A stretch of 64,000 nucleotides of DNA from Inmirania thermothiophila. GTDB lineage: Bacteria > Pseudomonadota > Gammaproteobacteria > DSM-100275. The position numbers were made by a program, and so were the translations under genes. The notes beneath the pieces were generated by a model. That model was not told the DNA's origin. It saw only the letters and a program-made list of their open reading frames with translations, and made no database searches. This document shows, one piece after another, positions 1 to 11,028 of the stretch (its first letter is position 1; each line of letters begins with the position of its first letter). Where the stretch lies: positions 784,726 through 848,725 of the forward strand of contig NZ_RJVI01000001.1 in the NCBI RefSeq assembly GCF_003751635.1. Direction: 5' to 3'.

Positions 1-1
1 C

Positions 2-91
2 CTGCCCCATGCCCTGGTGCGGGTGATCGTGGCCGAGCAGCTCTACCGCGCCTGGTCGCTGCTCGGCGGACATCCCTACCACCGCGGCTGA
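2..91 (+). CDS. rlmH: 23S rRNA (pseudouridine1915-N3)-methyltransferase RlmH, C-terminal end only
   Basis: Only the last 29 codons are in the window. They read LPHALVRVIVAEQLYRAWSL and end HPYHRG, which matches the C-terminus of RlmH (YbeA), where the tail LYRAW...HPYHR is nearly invariant. The family is a SPOUT methyltransferase that methylates pseudouridine 1915 in helix 69 of 23S rRNA. The stop TGA lies 45 bp before the maf start. The call rests on the tail alone, but that tail is diagnostic. Confidence 0.85.
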   Translation: MPHALVRVIVAEQLYRAWSLLGGHPYHRG

Positions 92-97
92 CGCCCC

Positions 98-127
98 TTG
101 CCCGCGCCGCCGCGCCGCCGCTACCTT
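98..127 (+). promoter_or_regulatory. Candidate sigma-70 promoter of maf, near-leaderless
   Basis: TTGCCC (98-103), an 18-bp spacer and TACCTT (122-127). The hexamer ends 9 nt before the ATG at 137, so transcription would begin a few bases before the start codon. Inferred by eye. Confidence 0.4.
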
Positions 128-136
128 GAGCGCGCC

Positions 137-733
137 ATGACCGCACCGACGATCCATCTCGCCTCCCGCTCGCCGCGCCGTCGCGCGCTGCTGGCGCAGA
201 TCGGGCTGGAGGCGGTGGTGGTGCCGGCGGACGTGGACGAGTCGCCGCGGGCCGGGGAGGCGCCGGCGGCGCGGGTCCTGCGCCTCGCGCGGGCGAAGGC
301 GCGTGCGGGGGCCGCCGCCGCCCCCGCGGGGGCGGTGGTCCTCGGCGCGGACACCGAGGTGGTGGTGGACGGCGAGCCCCTCGGCAAGCCCGCCGATCGC
401 GCCGAGGCGCGGGCGATGCTGGCGCGCCTCGCCGGGCGCTGGCACGAGGTCATGACCGGCGTGGCGGTGGTCCACGGCGGCGGCGAGGCGACGCGGCTGA
501 GCGTGACGCGGGTGCGGTTCCGCGACCTGGACGCGCGGGAGCTGGCCGCCTACGCCGCCAGCGGCGAGGGCGACGACAAGGCCGGCGGCTACGCCATCCA
601 GGGGCTCGGGGCGGTGCTGGTGGCGCGCATCGAGGGCAGCTACTCGGGGGTCGTCGGGCTGCCCCTGGCGGAGACCGCGGAGCTTCTCGCCGCGGCCGGA
701 GTCCGAGTCCTGGGGGGGCGCGAGGAGGCGTGA
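137..733 (+). CDS. maf: Maf-family nucleoside triphosphate pyrophosphatase (YhdE type, dTTP/UTP)
   Basis: This 198-aa protein belongs to the Maf/HAM1-like fold. It is predicted to hydrolyse dTTP, UTP and modified pyrimidine NTPs to the monophosphate plus PPi as housecleaning. Visible motifs are the N-terminal SRSPRR loop (about residues 10-15), LGADT (about 74) and [10 protein letters not shown] (about 149), all typical of YhdE. I chose the ATG at 137 because family homology begins there; an in-frame upstream start at 98 would add 13 non-conserved residues. No clear Shine-Dalgarno (SD) sequence precedes 137, but a TTGCCC/TACCTT promoter-like pair ends 9 nt before it. The stop overlaps the rng start (TGATG). 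The order maf-rng-yhdP is the same as in Escherichia coli. Confidence 0.93.
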   Translation: MTAPTIHLASRSPRRRALLAQIGLEAVVVPADVDESPRAGEAPAARVLRLARAKARAGAAAAPAGAVVLGADTEVVVDGEPLGKPADRAEARAMLARLAGRWHEVMTGVAVVHGGGEATRLSVTRVRFRDLDARELAAYAASGEGDDKAGGYAIQGLGAVLVARIEGSYSGVVGLPLAETAELLAAAGVRVLGGREEA

Positions 734-2205
734 TGGTCGAGCCGCTGAGCCAGGAGGTCCTGGTCAACGTCACCCCGCAGGAGACGCGCGTCGCCGTGGT
801 GGAGAACGGCGTCCTGCAGGAGGTCCACATCGAGCGCACGCGCAGCCGCGGCATCGTCGGCAACATCTACAAGGGGCGGGTGTCGCGGGTCCTGCCGGGC
901 ATGGACGCCGCCTTCGTGGACATCGGCCTCGAGCGCGCCGCCTTCCTGCACGCCTCCGACGTCTGCCGGGGGCGGCCGGAGCTGGATCCGGCGCGGTCCC
1001 AGCCCATCGCCGAGCTGTTGCGCGAGGGCGAGGAGCTGCTGGTGCAGGTGGTGAAGGACCCCCTCGGCAGCAAGGGGGCGCGCCTGACCACCCAGATCAC
1101 GGTCCCCTCGCGCTATCTGGTGATGGTGCCGTGCATGGGCCAGGTGGCGCTGTCCCAGCGCATCGAGGGCGAGGACGAGCGCGAGCGCCTGCGCGAGGTG
1201 GTGACCCGTCTCGGCGAGGCCGACGGGCACTGCGGCTACATCGTGCGCACCGCCGCGGAGGGGGCGGAGGAGGCCGCCCTCGCCGCCGACATGGCCTTCC
1301 TGAGGCGGCTGTGGGCGGGGATCGCCGAGCGCGCCGAGGCCGCGCGCCCCGGCACCCTGGTGCACGAGGACCTGCCCCTTGCGCTGCGCATCCTGCGCGA
1401 TCTCCTGGGGGATGCGGTGGAGAAGATCCGGGTCGACTCGCGCATGACCTTCCGCCGCATGCGCGAGTTCGCCGAGCGCTACGTGCCGGAGCTCGCCGGG
1501 CGGCTCGAGTACTACCCGGGCGAGCGGCCGGTGTTCGAGCTCTACGGCGTCGAGGACGAGCTCAAGCGCGCCCTGGAGCGGCGGGTGGAGCTCAAGTCCG
1601 GCGGCTACCTGATCATCGACCAGACCGAGGCGATGACCACCATCGACGTCAACACCGGCGCCTATGTGGGCCATCGCAACCTCGAGGAGACCATCTTCAA
1701 GACCAACCTGGAGGCGGCCCAGGCCATCGCCCGCCAGCTGCGCCTGCGCAACCTCGGCGGCATCATCATCGTCGACTTCATCGACATGGAAGTCGAGGAG
1801 CACCGCACGCAGGTGCTGCAGGCGCTGGAGCGGGCCCTCGCCCGCGACCGCGCGCGCACCCACATCAGCGAGATCTCCCGCCTGGGGCTGGTGGAGATGA
1901 CGCGCAAGCGCACGCGGGAGAGCCTCGCGCGCCAGCTCTGCGAGCCCTGCCCCACCTGCGAGGGCCGCGGCACGGTGAAGACCGTGGAGACCGTCTGCTA
2001 CGAGATCTTCCGCGAGATCATCCGCGAGGCCCGCCAGTTCGAGGCCCGCAGCTTCCTCGTGCTGGCGGCGCCGCAGGTGGTGGACCGGATGCTGGACGAG
2101 GAGTCGGCGGGGGTGGCCGAGCTCGAGGCCTTCATCGGGCGGGAGGTGCGCTTCCAGGCCGAGAGCTCCTACACCCAGGAGCAGTACGACGTCGTGCTCA
2201 TGTGA
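733..2205 (+). CDS. rng: Ribonuclease G
   Basis: RNase G/E-family endoribonuclease of 490 aa, the size of E. coli RNase G. It matures the 5' end of 16S rRNA and takes part in mRNA turnover. An S1 RNA-binding domain lies at about residues 36-125 (KGRVSRVLPGMDAAFVDIG). The catalytic magnesium-binding aspartates are D305 (IDVNTG) and D348 (VDFIDM). The zinc-link CPTC is at residues 406-409. The long C-terminal scaffold of RNase E is absent, so this is RNase G. The ATG at 733 overlaps the maf stop, indicating translational coupling; a GTG one codon upstream is also possible. Confidence 0.96.
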   Translation: MVEPLSQEVLVNVTPQETRVAVVENGVLQEVHIERTRSRGIVGNIYKGRVSRVLPGMDAAFVDIGLERAAFLHASDVCRGRPELDPARSQPIAELLREGEELLVQVVKDPLGSKGARLTTQITVPSRYLVMVPCMGQVALSQRIEGEDERERLREVVTRLGEADGHCGYIVRTAAEGAEEAALAADMAFLRRLWAGIAERAEAARPGTLVHEDLPLALRILRDLLGDAVEKIRVDSRMTFRRMREFAERYVPELAGRLEYYPGERPVFELYGVEDELKRALERRVELKSGGYLIIDQTEAMTTIDVNTGAYVGHRNLEETIFKTNLEAAQAIARQLRLRNLGGIIIVDFIDMEVEEHRTQVLQALERALARDRARTHISEISRLGLVEMTRKRTRESLARQLCEPCPTCEGRGTVKTVETVCYEIFREIIREARQFEARSFLVLAAPQVVDRMLDEESAGVAELEAFIGREVRFQAESSYTQEQYDVVLM

Positions 2206-2253
2206 CGTGCGGCGGGCGCGCCTGCGCCCGGACGCCGGGCGGCGAGGGGAACC

Positions 2254-5200
2254 GTGGGCCTGATCCTGCGCTGGGCGTGGCGGCTGGCGGCGGCGGGCGT
2301 GATCACGGCCGCGCTCCTGCTCTCGCTGGCGCGGCTGCTGCTGCCGGCCCTCGCCTCCTACCGCGCCGAGGTGGAGGCGCGCGTCTCGGCCGCGGTGGGC
2401 CAGCCGGTCTCCATCGAGGCCCTGGATGCGCGCTGGACCGGGCTTGCCCCCGAGCTCATCCTGCGCGGCGTGCGCCTGGGCGGCGCCGGGGCGGCGCCCA
2501 TGCTGCTGCAGGAGGTGCGCCTGCGGCTCTCCCCCGCGGCCCTGCTCCGCGGGCGCCTGGCGCCGCGGGTGGTGGATCTCGCGGGGGTGCGCTTCGGCCT
2601 CGAGCGCGACCCCGGAGGGAAGTGGCGGCTGGTGGGGCTCGGCCCGGCCCGCGGCGGCGCGGCGGGGCTGCCCGCAGGCTTCCGTCTGGTGCTCCGGGAC
2701 GGGGCGGTCCACGTGCGCGACGCCGCGCGCGGGCTCGACGAGGTGCTCGCCTTCCGGCGCCTGGACGCCGGGATCCAGGCGCGCCGGCTGGTCCTCGTGG
2801 GGGATGTCCTCTTGCCCGCGGCGCTCGGCGGCGGCGCGCTCGAGGCGGCGGCGGATCTCCGCCTGGAGGCGGGGGGCGCGCAGGGTACGGTCTACCTGGA
2901 CCTGGCCGAGGGGGATCTCGCCACCCTCGGGCGCAGCCTGGGCCTTGCGGTGCCGGCGGACGCCCGGCTCGCGGGCGGTGCGGCCCTCTGGCTCGACCTC
3001 GCCGGGGGGGGCGTCGTGCGCGCCGACGCCCGCGTGCGGCTCCATCGGCCGGCGCTCGGGGCGTGGGGACTCGACACGCTGGCCGCCGAGCTGCGCTGGC
3101 GGCGCCTCGACGGCGGCTGGCGGCTGCTCGCCCACGACGTCCTCGCGGCCCGGGGCGGCGCGGTCTGGCCGCGGGCGGACTGGGTCGTCGAGCGCCGCCC
3201 CGGGGGCTGGCGGCTGCGCCTGGGCTACCTGCGCGCGGAGGATGTGCTGCCGCTCGCCGCGCGGCTGCCGCAGGTGCCGGAGGCGGTGCGGACCTGGCTC
3301 GGGCGCATCGAGGGCGGTGTGGTGCGGGACCTCGCCCTGGATCTCGCCGACGGCGGCGGCTACCTCCTGCGCGGGCGCTTCCTCCACGCCGCCGTCGCGG
3401 CCACCGACCGGACCCCCGGGGTGGAGGGCCTCTCGGGCGAGGTCGCCGCCGCCCCCACCGGCGGCGTCCTGCGCGTCGCCGGCGCCGGCGTCGCCCTGGA
3501 GGCCCCGGGCGCCCACGAGGGGACGCTGCGCGCGGATTGGATCGAGGGCGGGGCGCGCTGGCGCCGCACCGCCGGCGGCTGGGCGGTGGAGGGGGCGCAG
3601 CTCCTGCTCGCCGCCCCGGGGCTGCACCTGCGTGCCGAGGGGGGGCTGCGGCCGACGCCGCAGGGGCCGCGGATCGAGCTCCTGGCGCGCGTGCCGGAGG
3701 CGGAGCTCGGCCGGCTTGCGGCGTGGATGACGCCGCAGCTCGTGGGGCGGGCCTTCGGGGCGTGGGTCGCGGACGCGGGGCTTGCCGGAACCCTGCGTGA
3801 CGGCGTGCTGCTCATGGCGGGGCCGGCGGCGGCCGTGCCCTTCCGCGCCCGCGAGGGGCGGCTCGTCGCGCGCGGGCGGATCGAGGGCGGGGCGCTCGCC
3901 TTCCGGCCGGACTGGCCGCGGGTGGAGCGGGTTGAGGCGCGGCTCGTCCTGGAGCAGGACACGCTGGCGCTTTCGGGGCGGGCGGCGACCCTGGGCGCGG
4001 CGGTGGAGGTCCGGCGGGTGGGCATCGGCGGCCTCGGCCGCGACAACCGGCTGGAGCTCGAGGCGGCGTCCAGGGCCCGGGCGGGGCAGGTGCTCGCCTA
4101 CCTCGTGGCCTCGCCCCTCGCCGATGCCCTGGACCCGGTGCTGGCGGCGGTGTCGGGCCGCGGGCGCGTGGATCTCGCACTGCGCCTGCGCCTGCCCCTG
4201 CGCCGGGAAGCCCGCCCCGAGGTGGAGGGCGAGGCGGTGCTGGAGGGGGTCGCCCTGGACTATCCCCCGGGCCGGGTCCGGCTTGCGGGGCTCCAGGGCC
4301 GCCTGCGCTTCACCGCCGAGGGGCTCGCCGCCGAGGGCGTCCGCGGCACCCTGCACGGGCGGCCCCTGCGCGCCGACCTCGCCGTCCCCCTGGGGCGCGC
4401 CTGGCGGGCGAGCCCGCGCGGCGAGGTGCGCCTTGCGGGACGCCTGGATCGGGGGCTGCTGGAGGCCCTCGTCCCCTCGCCGTGGTGGGCCTGGGTGGAG
4501 GGTGACACGGCGTGGACGGGCACCCTCGCGGTGCGCGGCGTCGAGGGGGAGGCGCCGCTTCGCCTCGAGGCGGAGAGCGATCTCGTCGGGGTGCAGGTGG
4601 GGCTGCCGGCGCCGGTGGGCAAGGCGGCGGCCGAGGCGCGCCCGCTGCGCCTCGCGGTGGAGCTGGGCGTGGCCCCGCGGCGGGCGCTGGAGGTGGTGGC
4701 GGCGGGCCTCGGTGCCGCCCGCATGGAGCTCGACGAGGCGGGCCGGGTGGCGCGCGGCGAGGTGCGCCTGGGCGCGGAGCGGGCGGTGCTGCCGGAGGCG
4801 GGGGTGCAGATCACGGGCCGGCTTCCCGCCTTCTCCGCGGACGCCTGGCGCGAGGCCTTGGGCGGCGGTGACGGCTGGCGGCTGGATGCAGGCCCGGTGG
4901 AGCGCATCCGCCTCGAGCTCGGCGAGGCCACCCTGCTCGCCTGCACCTACCACGAGGCCCGGATCGACGCGGTGCGCAAGGGCGGGCTGTGGTCGGGCAC
5001 AGTGGGGGCCCGGGAGGCGGCGGGCCGCTTCGTGCTCCCCGTGGATGCGGGGACGGCCCCGCTGAGCCTCGACCTCGAGCGCCTCCACCTGCCGCGGCTG
5101 CCCCCGCGCGAGAAGCGCGGGGAGACGGATCCGCGCACCCTGCCGGCGATGGAGGTCAAGGTGGGGGACCTGCGCTACGGCGAGGCCGTGCTGGGGCGCC

Positions 5201-5979
5201 TCGAGCTCGGCGCGGTGCGCCGCCCCGGGGGGCTCGAGGCCCGCCGCATCCTGCTCGCGCAGCCGCACTTCACGCTGCGCGCCACGGGCACGTGGCGGCA
5301 CGAGGCCGACGGGGTCCGGACCCGCCTGCGCGGGGTCGCCGACGTGGCCGACTTCGGCCGAGCGGTGGCCGCGCTGGGGATCGCATCGGCGGTGGCCAAG
5401 GGCGAGGGCCGGATCGAGGCCGATCTGGCCTGGCCGGGCGGCCCCGGGGACTTCGCCCTCGCCACGGTGGAGGGGACGCTGGAGGCCGAGCTCGCCAAGG
5501 GGGCGCTGGCGGAGGTGGACCCCGGGGCCGGCCGCCTGCTCGGGCTGCTCAGCCTCGGCGCGCTGCCGCGGCGTCTGCTGCTGGATTTTCGCGACCTCTT
5601 CGGGAAGGGCTTCGCCTTCGACCGCCTCGCGGCCACGATCCGGGTCGGCGGCGGGGAGGCCCACAGCGAACCCCTGATCATCGAGGGGCCGGCGGCGCGG
5701 ATCGAGGTGCGCGGGCGCACGGGGCTCGTGCGCCGCGACTACGACCAGCACGTGACGGTGACGCCCCGGGTGAGCTCGGGCCTGCCGGTGGTGGGGTGGA
5801 TCGCCGGCGGGCCGGCGGCGGGGGCGGCGCTGTTCTTCTTCGAGCGCATCCTCGGCCGGCAGATCGACAAGGGGGCCAAGGTGGAGTACCGCGTCACCGG
5901 TCCATGGGAGGACCCGCGCGTGGAGCGGCTGGCGCCGCAGGCGGAACCCCCCGCGGAGGCGCCGGGATCGCAGCGGTGA
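2254..5979 (+). CDS. yhdP: YhdP-family AsmA-like lipid transport protein
   Basis: A 1241-aa protein close in length to E. coli YhdP (1266 aa). It has one N-terminal membrane anchor (about residues 9-31) followed by a long repetitive beta-rich periplasmic region. AsmA/YhdP proteins are thought to bridge the inner and outer membranes and move phospholipids to the outer membrane. The C-terminal part (GFAFDRLAATIRVGGGEAHS, then a run ending PVVGWIAGG) is the conserved AsmA-like C-terminus. The GTG at 2254 is preceded by GAGGGGA at good spacing. It lies 48 bp after rng in the conserved yhdE-rng-yhdP-tldD order. Specific lipid transport is known for the family, not visible here. Confidence 0.9.
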   Translation: MGLILRWAWRLAAAGVITAALLLSLARLLLPALASYRAEVEARVSAAVGQPVSIEALDARWTGLAPELILRGVRLGGAGAAPMLLQEVRLRLSPAALLRGRLAPRVVDLAGVRFGLERDPGGKWRLVGLGPARGGAAGLPAGFRLVLRDGAVHVRDAARGLDEVLAFRRLDAGIQARRLVLVGDVLLPAALGGGALEAAADLRLEAGGAQGTVYLDLAEGDLATLGRSLGLAVPADARLAGGAALWLDLAGGGVVRADARVRLHRPALGAWGLDTLAAELRWRRLDGGWRLLAHDVLAARGGAVWPRADWVVERRPGGWRLRLGYLRAEDVLPLAARLPQVPEAVRTWLGRIEGGVVRDLALDLADGGGYLLRGRFLHAAVAATDRTPGVEGLSGEVAAAPTGGVLRVAGAGVALEAPGAHEGTLRADWIEGGARWRRTAGGWAVEGAQLLLAAPGLHLRAEGGLRPTPQGPRIELLARVPEAELGRLAAWMTPQLVGRAFGAWVADAGLAGTLRDGVLLMAGPAAAVPFRAREGRLVARGRIEGGALAFRPDWPRVERVEARLVLEQDTLALSGRAATLGAAVEVRRVGIGGLGRDNRLELEAASRARAGQVLAYLVASPLADALDPVLAAVSGRGRVDLALRLRLPLRREARPEVEGEAVLEGVALDYPPGRVRLAGLQGRLRFTAEGLAAEGVRGTLHGRPLRADLAVPLGRAWRASPRGEVRLAGRLDRGLLEALVPSPWWAWVEGDTAWTGTLAVRGVEGEAPLRLEAESDLVGVQVGLPAPVGKAAAEARPLRLAVELGVAPRRALEVVAAGLGAARMELDEAGRVARGEVRLGAERAVLPEAGVQITGRLPAFSADAWREALGGGDGWRLDAGPVERIRLELGEATLLACTYHEARIDAVRKGGLWSGTVGAREAAGRFVLPVDAGTAPLSLDLERLHLPRLPPREKRGETDPRTLPAMEVKVGDLRYGEAVLGRLELGAVRRPGGLEARRILLAQPHFTLRATGTWRHEADGVRTRLRGVADVADFGRAVAALGIASAVAKGEGRIEADLAWPGGPGDFALATVEGTLEAELAKGALAEVDPGAGRLLGLLSLGALPRRLLLDFRDLFGKGFAFDRLAATIRVGGGEAHSEPLIIEGPAARIEVRGRTGLVRRDYDQHVTVTPRVSSGLPVVGWIAGGPAAGAALFFFERILGRQIDKGAKVEYRVTGPWEDPRVERLAPQAEPPAEAPGSQR

Positions 5980-5987
5980 GGGCGTGA

Positions 5988-5993
5988 TATGCT
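5988..5993 (+). promoter_or_regulatory. Candidate -10 element TATGCT, 7 nt before ATG 6001
   Basis: TATGCT stands 7 nt before the ATG at 6001, so transcription would start at or next to the start codon. No convincing -35 is seen. It is one of seven similar cases in the window. Confidence 0.3.
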
Positions 5994-6000
5994 GAGCGGC

Positions 6001-6333
6001 ATGCGTGGATTCCTTGGGGTGCTGCTGGGGCTTGCCGCCGCGTCGGCGGCGGCGGCGCCGGTGCGGTGGCTGGATGCCGCGGCCTGGGCCCGGCCGCGCG
6101 ACGGCGCCTACGTCCGCACCCTGGCGCCGGTGGCGGAGACCGTCCGGGCCTACCTGCAGGCGCCCCATGCGCGCATCGTCATCCGCTACCCCAGCGGCGA
6201 GGAGGGCATCCTGTGGGCGGAGGAGCTGAGGGCGTGGCTGGTGGCGCTGGGGGTGCCCTCGGCGCAGGTGGAGACCCTGCCCGGCAGCGGGCGCGACGAC
6301 GCCCTCGCCCTCAGCGTGGAGCCTCGGCCGTGA
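6001..6333 (+). CDS. Small exported protein of unknown function
   Basis: A 110-aa protein with an N-terminal signal peptide (MRGFLGVLLGLAAASAAAAP, cleavage after the alanines around residue 19) and a compact mature domain containing RIVIRYPSGEEGILWAEELR. I do not recognise a named family. The mature part, with its WAEELRAWLVALGVPSA motif, suggests a periplasmic alpha/beta domain. It lies between yhdP and the nitrilase gene and overlaps the latter by 4 nt (GTGA), so it is probably in the same transcript. An ATG four codons upstream (5989) with GAGG before it is an alternative start. No function is proposed. Confidence 0.75.
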   Translation: MRGFLGVLLGLAAASAAAAPVRWLDAAAWARPRDGAYVRTLAPVAETVRAYLQAPHARIVIRYPSGEEGILWAEELRAWLVALGVPSAQVETLPGSGRDDALALSVEPRP

Positions 6334-7157
6334 GCCGGCGCTTTCTCGCCGCGGCGGTGCAGATGGCCTCCGGGCCCAACGTGGACGGCAACCTCCTCGA
6401 GGCCCGCCGGCTCATCGCCCGTGCCGCCGAGGGCGGGGCGCGCCTCGTGGTCCTGCCCGAGAACTTCGCCCTCATGGGCATGGCCGAGACCGACAAGGTG
6501 GCGCGGCGCGAGCGCCCGGGTGACGGCCCGATCCAGGCCTTCCTCGCCGAGGAGGCGCGGCGCCACGGCATCCACCTCGTGGGCGGCACGGTGCCGCTGG
6601 AGAGCGCCGACCCGGGGCGGATCAGGGCGGCCTGCCTCGTCTACGGCCCGGACGGCGCGCTGCTCGCCCGCTACGACAAGATCCATCTCTTCGACGTGGA
6701 CGTGCCCGGGAGCGACGAGCGCTACCAGGAGTCGGAGACCATCGAGGCGGGGACCGCGCCGGTGGTGGCCGAGACCGCGCTGGGCCGCATCGGCCTTGCG
6801 GTCTGCTACGATCTGCGCTTCCCGGAGCTGTTCCGCACCCTGCTCGCGCGCGGCGCCGAGCTCTTCGTCCTCCCCGCCGCCTTCACCGCCGTCACCGGGC
6901 GGGCGCACTGGGAGGTGCTGGTGCGGGCGCGCGCCATCGAGAACCTCTGCCACGTGGTGGCGGCGGCGCAGGGCGGCTACCACGTCAGCGGGCGCGAGAC
7001 CCACGGCGACAGCATGGTGGTGGACCCGTGGGGCACGGTCCTCGACCGCCTGCCGCGGGGCTCCGGGGTGGTCATCGGCGAGGTGGACCTGGATCGGCAG
7101 GAGGCCCTGCGCCGTCGCTTCCCGGTGGTGGCCCACCGCCGCCTGGCCGCCTGCTGA
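6330..7157 (+). CDS. Nitrilase-superfamily amidase (Nit/YbeM type)
   Basis: Carbon-nitrogen hydrolase of 275 aa. The catalytic triad is visible: E44 (LPENFALMG), K117 ([11 protein letters not shown]) and C159 (VCYDLRFPE). The sequence is of the Nit1/YbeM branch ([21 protein letters not shown]), whose characterised members hydrolyse deaminated glutathione to alpha-ketoglutarate and Cys-Gly. That substrate is inferred from family, not from the sequence. The start is a GTG overlapping the previous stop (GTGA). This gene commonly sits next to tldD in gammaproteobacteria. Confidence 0.9.
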   Translation: MSRRFLAAAVQMASGPNVDGNLLEARRLIARAAEGGARLVVLPENFALMGMAETDKVARRERPGDGPIQAFLAEEARRHGIHLVGGTVPLESADPGRIRAACLVYGPDGALLARYDKIHLFDVDVPGSDERYQESETIEAGTAPVVAETALGRIGLAVCYDLRFPELFRTLLARGAELFVLPAAFTAVTGRAHWEVLVRARAIENLCHVVAAAQGGYHVSGRETHGDSMVVDPWGTVLDRLPRGSGVVIGEVDLDRQEALRRRFPVVAHRRLAAC

Positions 7158-7210
7158 GTCCGCTCCACCGCCTGCATGAGACGGGCCGCAGGGCGGCCCA
7201 CGGAGTGGAG

Positions 7211-8667
<1,457 letters not shown>

Positions 8668-8671
<4 letters not shown>

Positions 8672-10026
8672 GCGGGATCGCCGCGAGCCGGCAGCGGGCG
8701 GCGCTGCCGTCCGTGCAGGCGCTGGAGGAGGTGGTGGGCGAGGCCCTGGAGCGGGCGCGCGCCCTCGGTGCCGAGGCCGCCGAGGCGGGGCTCTCGGTGG
8801 ACCAGGGGCTCAGCGTCACCGTGCGCATGGGCGAGGTGGAGACGGTGGAGCACCACCGCGACCGCGGCCTCGGGATCACCGTCTACCTCGGCCGGCGCAA
8901 GGGCAGCGCCAGCACCAACGACCTCTCCCGAGAGGCGGTGCAGGCGGCGGTGGAGGCGGCGGTGCGCATCGCCCGCCACGCCGCCGAGGATCCCCACGCC
9001 GGCCTGCCGGACCCCGAGGACCTGGCACGGGAGATCCCGGACCTGGACCTCCACCACCCCTGGGGGATCGACGCCGAGGAGGCGGTGCGCCTCGCCAGCG
9101 CCTGCGAGGCGGCGGCCCGCGGCCACGACCGGCGCATCACCAACTCCGAGGGTGCCACCGTCACCAGCCACGAGGGCGTCCGCGTCTACGGCAACAGCCA
9201 CGGCTTCCTCGCCGGCTATCCCGCGACCCGCCACAGCGTCAGCTGCGCCGTGGTGGCCTCGGCGGGCGAGGCCATGGAGCGCGACTACTGGTACACGGTG
9301 GCGCGCGAGCCGGAGGCCATGGAGGCGGCGGAGGTGGTGGGCCGGCGCGCCGCCGAGCGGGCGCTGCGCCGGCTCGGGGCGCGCAAGCTGGCGACGCGGC
9401 GGGTGCCGGTGGTGTTCGTCGCCGAGCTCGCCCGCGGCCTCGTGGGGCACCTGGTGGGGGCGGTGCGCGGTCCCAGCCTCTACCGCCGCGCCTCCTTCCT
9501 CCTCGACGCCGCCGGGGAGCGCATCTTCCCCGAGTTCGTGCGCATGACCGAGCACCCGCACATCCCGCGGGCGCTGGGCAGCGCCCCCTTCGACGACGAG
9601 GGCGTCGCCACCCGGGAGCAGGACCTGGTGCGCGACGGCGTCCTCGTCCGCTACGTGCTGGACAGCTACTCCGCGCGCCGCTTGGGGCTGCGCACCACCG
9701 GCAACGCCGGCGGCGTCCACAACCTCACCGTCGAGCCCGGGGAGCACGACCTCGCGGGGATGCTGCGCGAGATGGGCACCGGGCTGCTGGTCACCGAGCT
9801 CCTGGGCCACGGCGTCAACCTCGTCACCGGCGACTACTCGCGCGGGGCCGCGGGGTTCTGGGTCGAGGGCGGCGAGATCGCCCACCCGGTGCACGAGATC
9901 ACGGTGGCGGGCAACCTGCGCGAGATGTTCGCCAACCTGCGCGCGGTCGGCCGCGACCTGGATCTTCGCGGCAGCGTGCGCACCGGCTCCTGGCTCGTGG
10001 ACGGGATGACCGTGGCGGGGGACTGA
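8668..10026 (+). CDS. pmbA: TldE/PmbA subunit of the TldD-TldE protease
   Basis: A 452-aa PmbA/TldE protein. It lacks the HExxxH metal motif, as expected for the non-catalytic partner of TldD. Typical stretches are [30 protein letters not shown] and the C-terminal [17 protein letters not shown] strong GGGGGAGG precedes the GTG start. In E. coli tldD and pmbA are unlinked; here they are adjacent and overlapping, which agrees with their function as a heterodimer. Confidence 0.95.
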
Positions 10027-10035
10027 CGCGGGGGC

Positions 10036-10041
10036 TAGACT
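10036..10041 (+). promoter_or_regulatory. Candidate -10 (TAGACT) for the TPR gene at 10072
   Basis: TAGACT in the 45-bp gap after pmbA, 30 nt before the ATG at 10072. No clear -35 hexamer. Confidence 0.3.
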
Positions 10042-10071
10042 CCCGGGCAAGGGGATCCGGGAGGGCGCGGG

Positions 10072-10491
10072 ATGGCCTGGCGAGCGTGGGCCGCGGCGCT
10101 GCTCCTTGCGGCCGCCCATGCGGCGGCGGCCGAGGAGAGCAGCGCGGAGATGTACACCCGCCTGGGCGCCGAGGTGGAGGCGCGCGGGGACTACCTGCGG
10201 GCGGTGGAGTACTACCGCAAGGCGCTGCTCTTCGACATCGGCTACGGGCCGGCCCTCAACCGCCTGGGCCACGCGCTGCGCCGTCTCGCCGAGATCTACG
10301 CCGAGGAGGCGGTGGGGGTCTACGAGCACGCCCTTCGCCGCGATCCGGCCAATGCCCGCGCCCTGCGCGAGCAGGGCGAGCTGCTCATCTGGCGCGGGGA
10401 GCTCGCGCGGGCGCGTGCGAACCTGCGCCGGCTGGAGGGGCTGGATCCCGAGGAGGCGGGCATCCTGCGCCGGGCCCTCGAGCGGCGCTAG
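10072..10491 (+). CDS. Exported tetratricopeptide-repeat protein
   Basis: A 139-aa protein with a signal peptide (MAWRAWAAALLLAAAHAAAA) followed by about three TPR motifs: LGAEVEARGDYLRAVEYYRKA, then a second around YAEEAVGVYEHALRRDP, then ELLIWRGELARARANLRRLE. It is probably a periplasmic scaffold. No specific partner can be named. GGGAGGGCGCGGG precedes the ATG. It is convergent with the YbaK-family gene, only 3 bp separating the two stop codons. Confidence 0.8.
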   Translation: MAWRAWAAALLLAAAHAAAAEESSAEMYTRLGAEVEARGDYLRAVEYYRKALLFDIGYGPALNRLGHALRRLAEIYAEEAVGVYEHALRRDPANARALREQGELLIWRGELARARANLRRLEGLDPEEAGILRRALERR

Positions 10492-10494
10492 CCC

Positions 10495-10968
10495 CTACTT
10501 GCGGATGCGCGCGATGCGGGCGCCGCAGGCGGCGACGAGATCGGCCGGCGCGATCTCCACCAGCGCCCGGTCGGAGCCGCCGCCGGTGAGGACGCGGGGC
10601 CGCTCCATCACCGCCTCGTCCACCAGGAACAGGGCCTCGTAGCCGAAGGACGGCACGCCGCCGGCGGGATAGCCGGTCAGGCGCAGGACCTCGTCGGGGC
10701 CCGCCGGGCGCGGCCGGGCAAGGCCGAGGGCGCGGCCGACGCGGCGCGTGCTCACGCGGTGGTCGCCGCGGGCGACGGCGACCACGAGCCGTCCGTCCTC
10801 GGTGATGAGGCACACGTTCTTGACGATGTCGTGCACCGCGACGCCGGCGGCCGCGGCGGCCTCGGCCGCGGTGTGGCACGAGGCGGCGAAGCGGCGCATC
10901 CGGCCGGGGACGCCGTGGTCCGCCATCCAGGCCTCGAGCCGGGCCTCGGCCTCGTCGCGTGCGCGCAT
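10495..10968 (-). CDS. YbaK/EbsC-family aminoacyl-tRNA deacylase
   Basis: A 157-aa member of the YbaK/ProX-like editing family. These proteins hydrolyse mischarged aminoacyl-tRNAs such as Cys-tRNA(Pro) or Ala-tRNA(Pro). Visible family features are VHDIVKNVCLI (the lysine-bearing core), RVGRALGLARPRPAGPDEVL, TGYPAGGVPSFG and the late VLTGGGSDRALVEI. The TGYPAGGVPPFG-like loop is diagnostic. Which mischarged tRNA it edits cannot be told. A GGGAG lies upstream of the ATG. It is divergent from the ArnT-like gene. Confidence 0.88.
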   Translation of the reverse strand: MRARDEAEARLEAWMADHGVPGRMRRFAASCHTAAEAAAAAGVAVHDIVKNVCLITEDGRLVVAVARGDHRVSTRRVGRALGLARPRPAGPDEVLRLTGYPAGGVPSFGYEALFLVDEAVMERPRVLTGGGSDRALVEIAPADLVAACGARIARIRK

Positions 10969-11028
10969 CGTCTCGCTCCCGCCGGGATCGCCGCCAGTGT
11001 CGGCGCCGGCGCCGCGGCCGGTCAAGGG

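Noticed and set aside
640-6168. An antisense open frame of 1842 codons opposite maf, rng and yhdP
   Set aside because: A product of extreme GC content, which removes stop codons from other frames. Its translation is low-complexity Arg/Pro/Ala/His, with no family motif, and it lies fully opposite recognised genes. The same applies to the other long antisense frames (for example 24561-26153 and 45581-48976).
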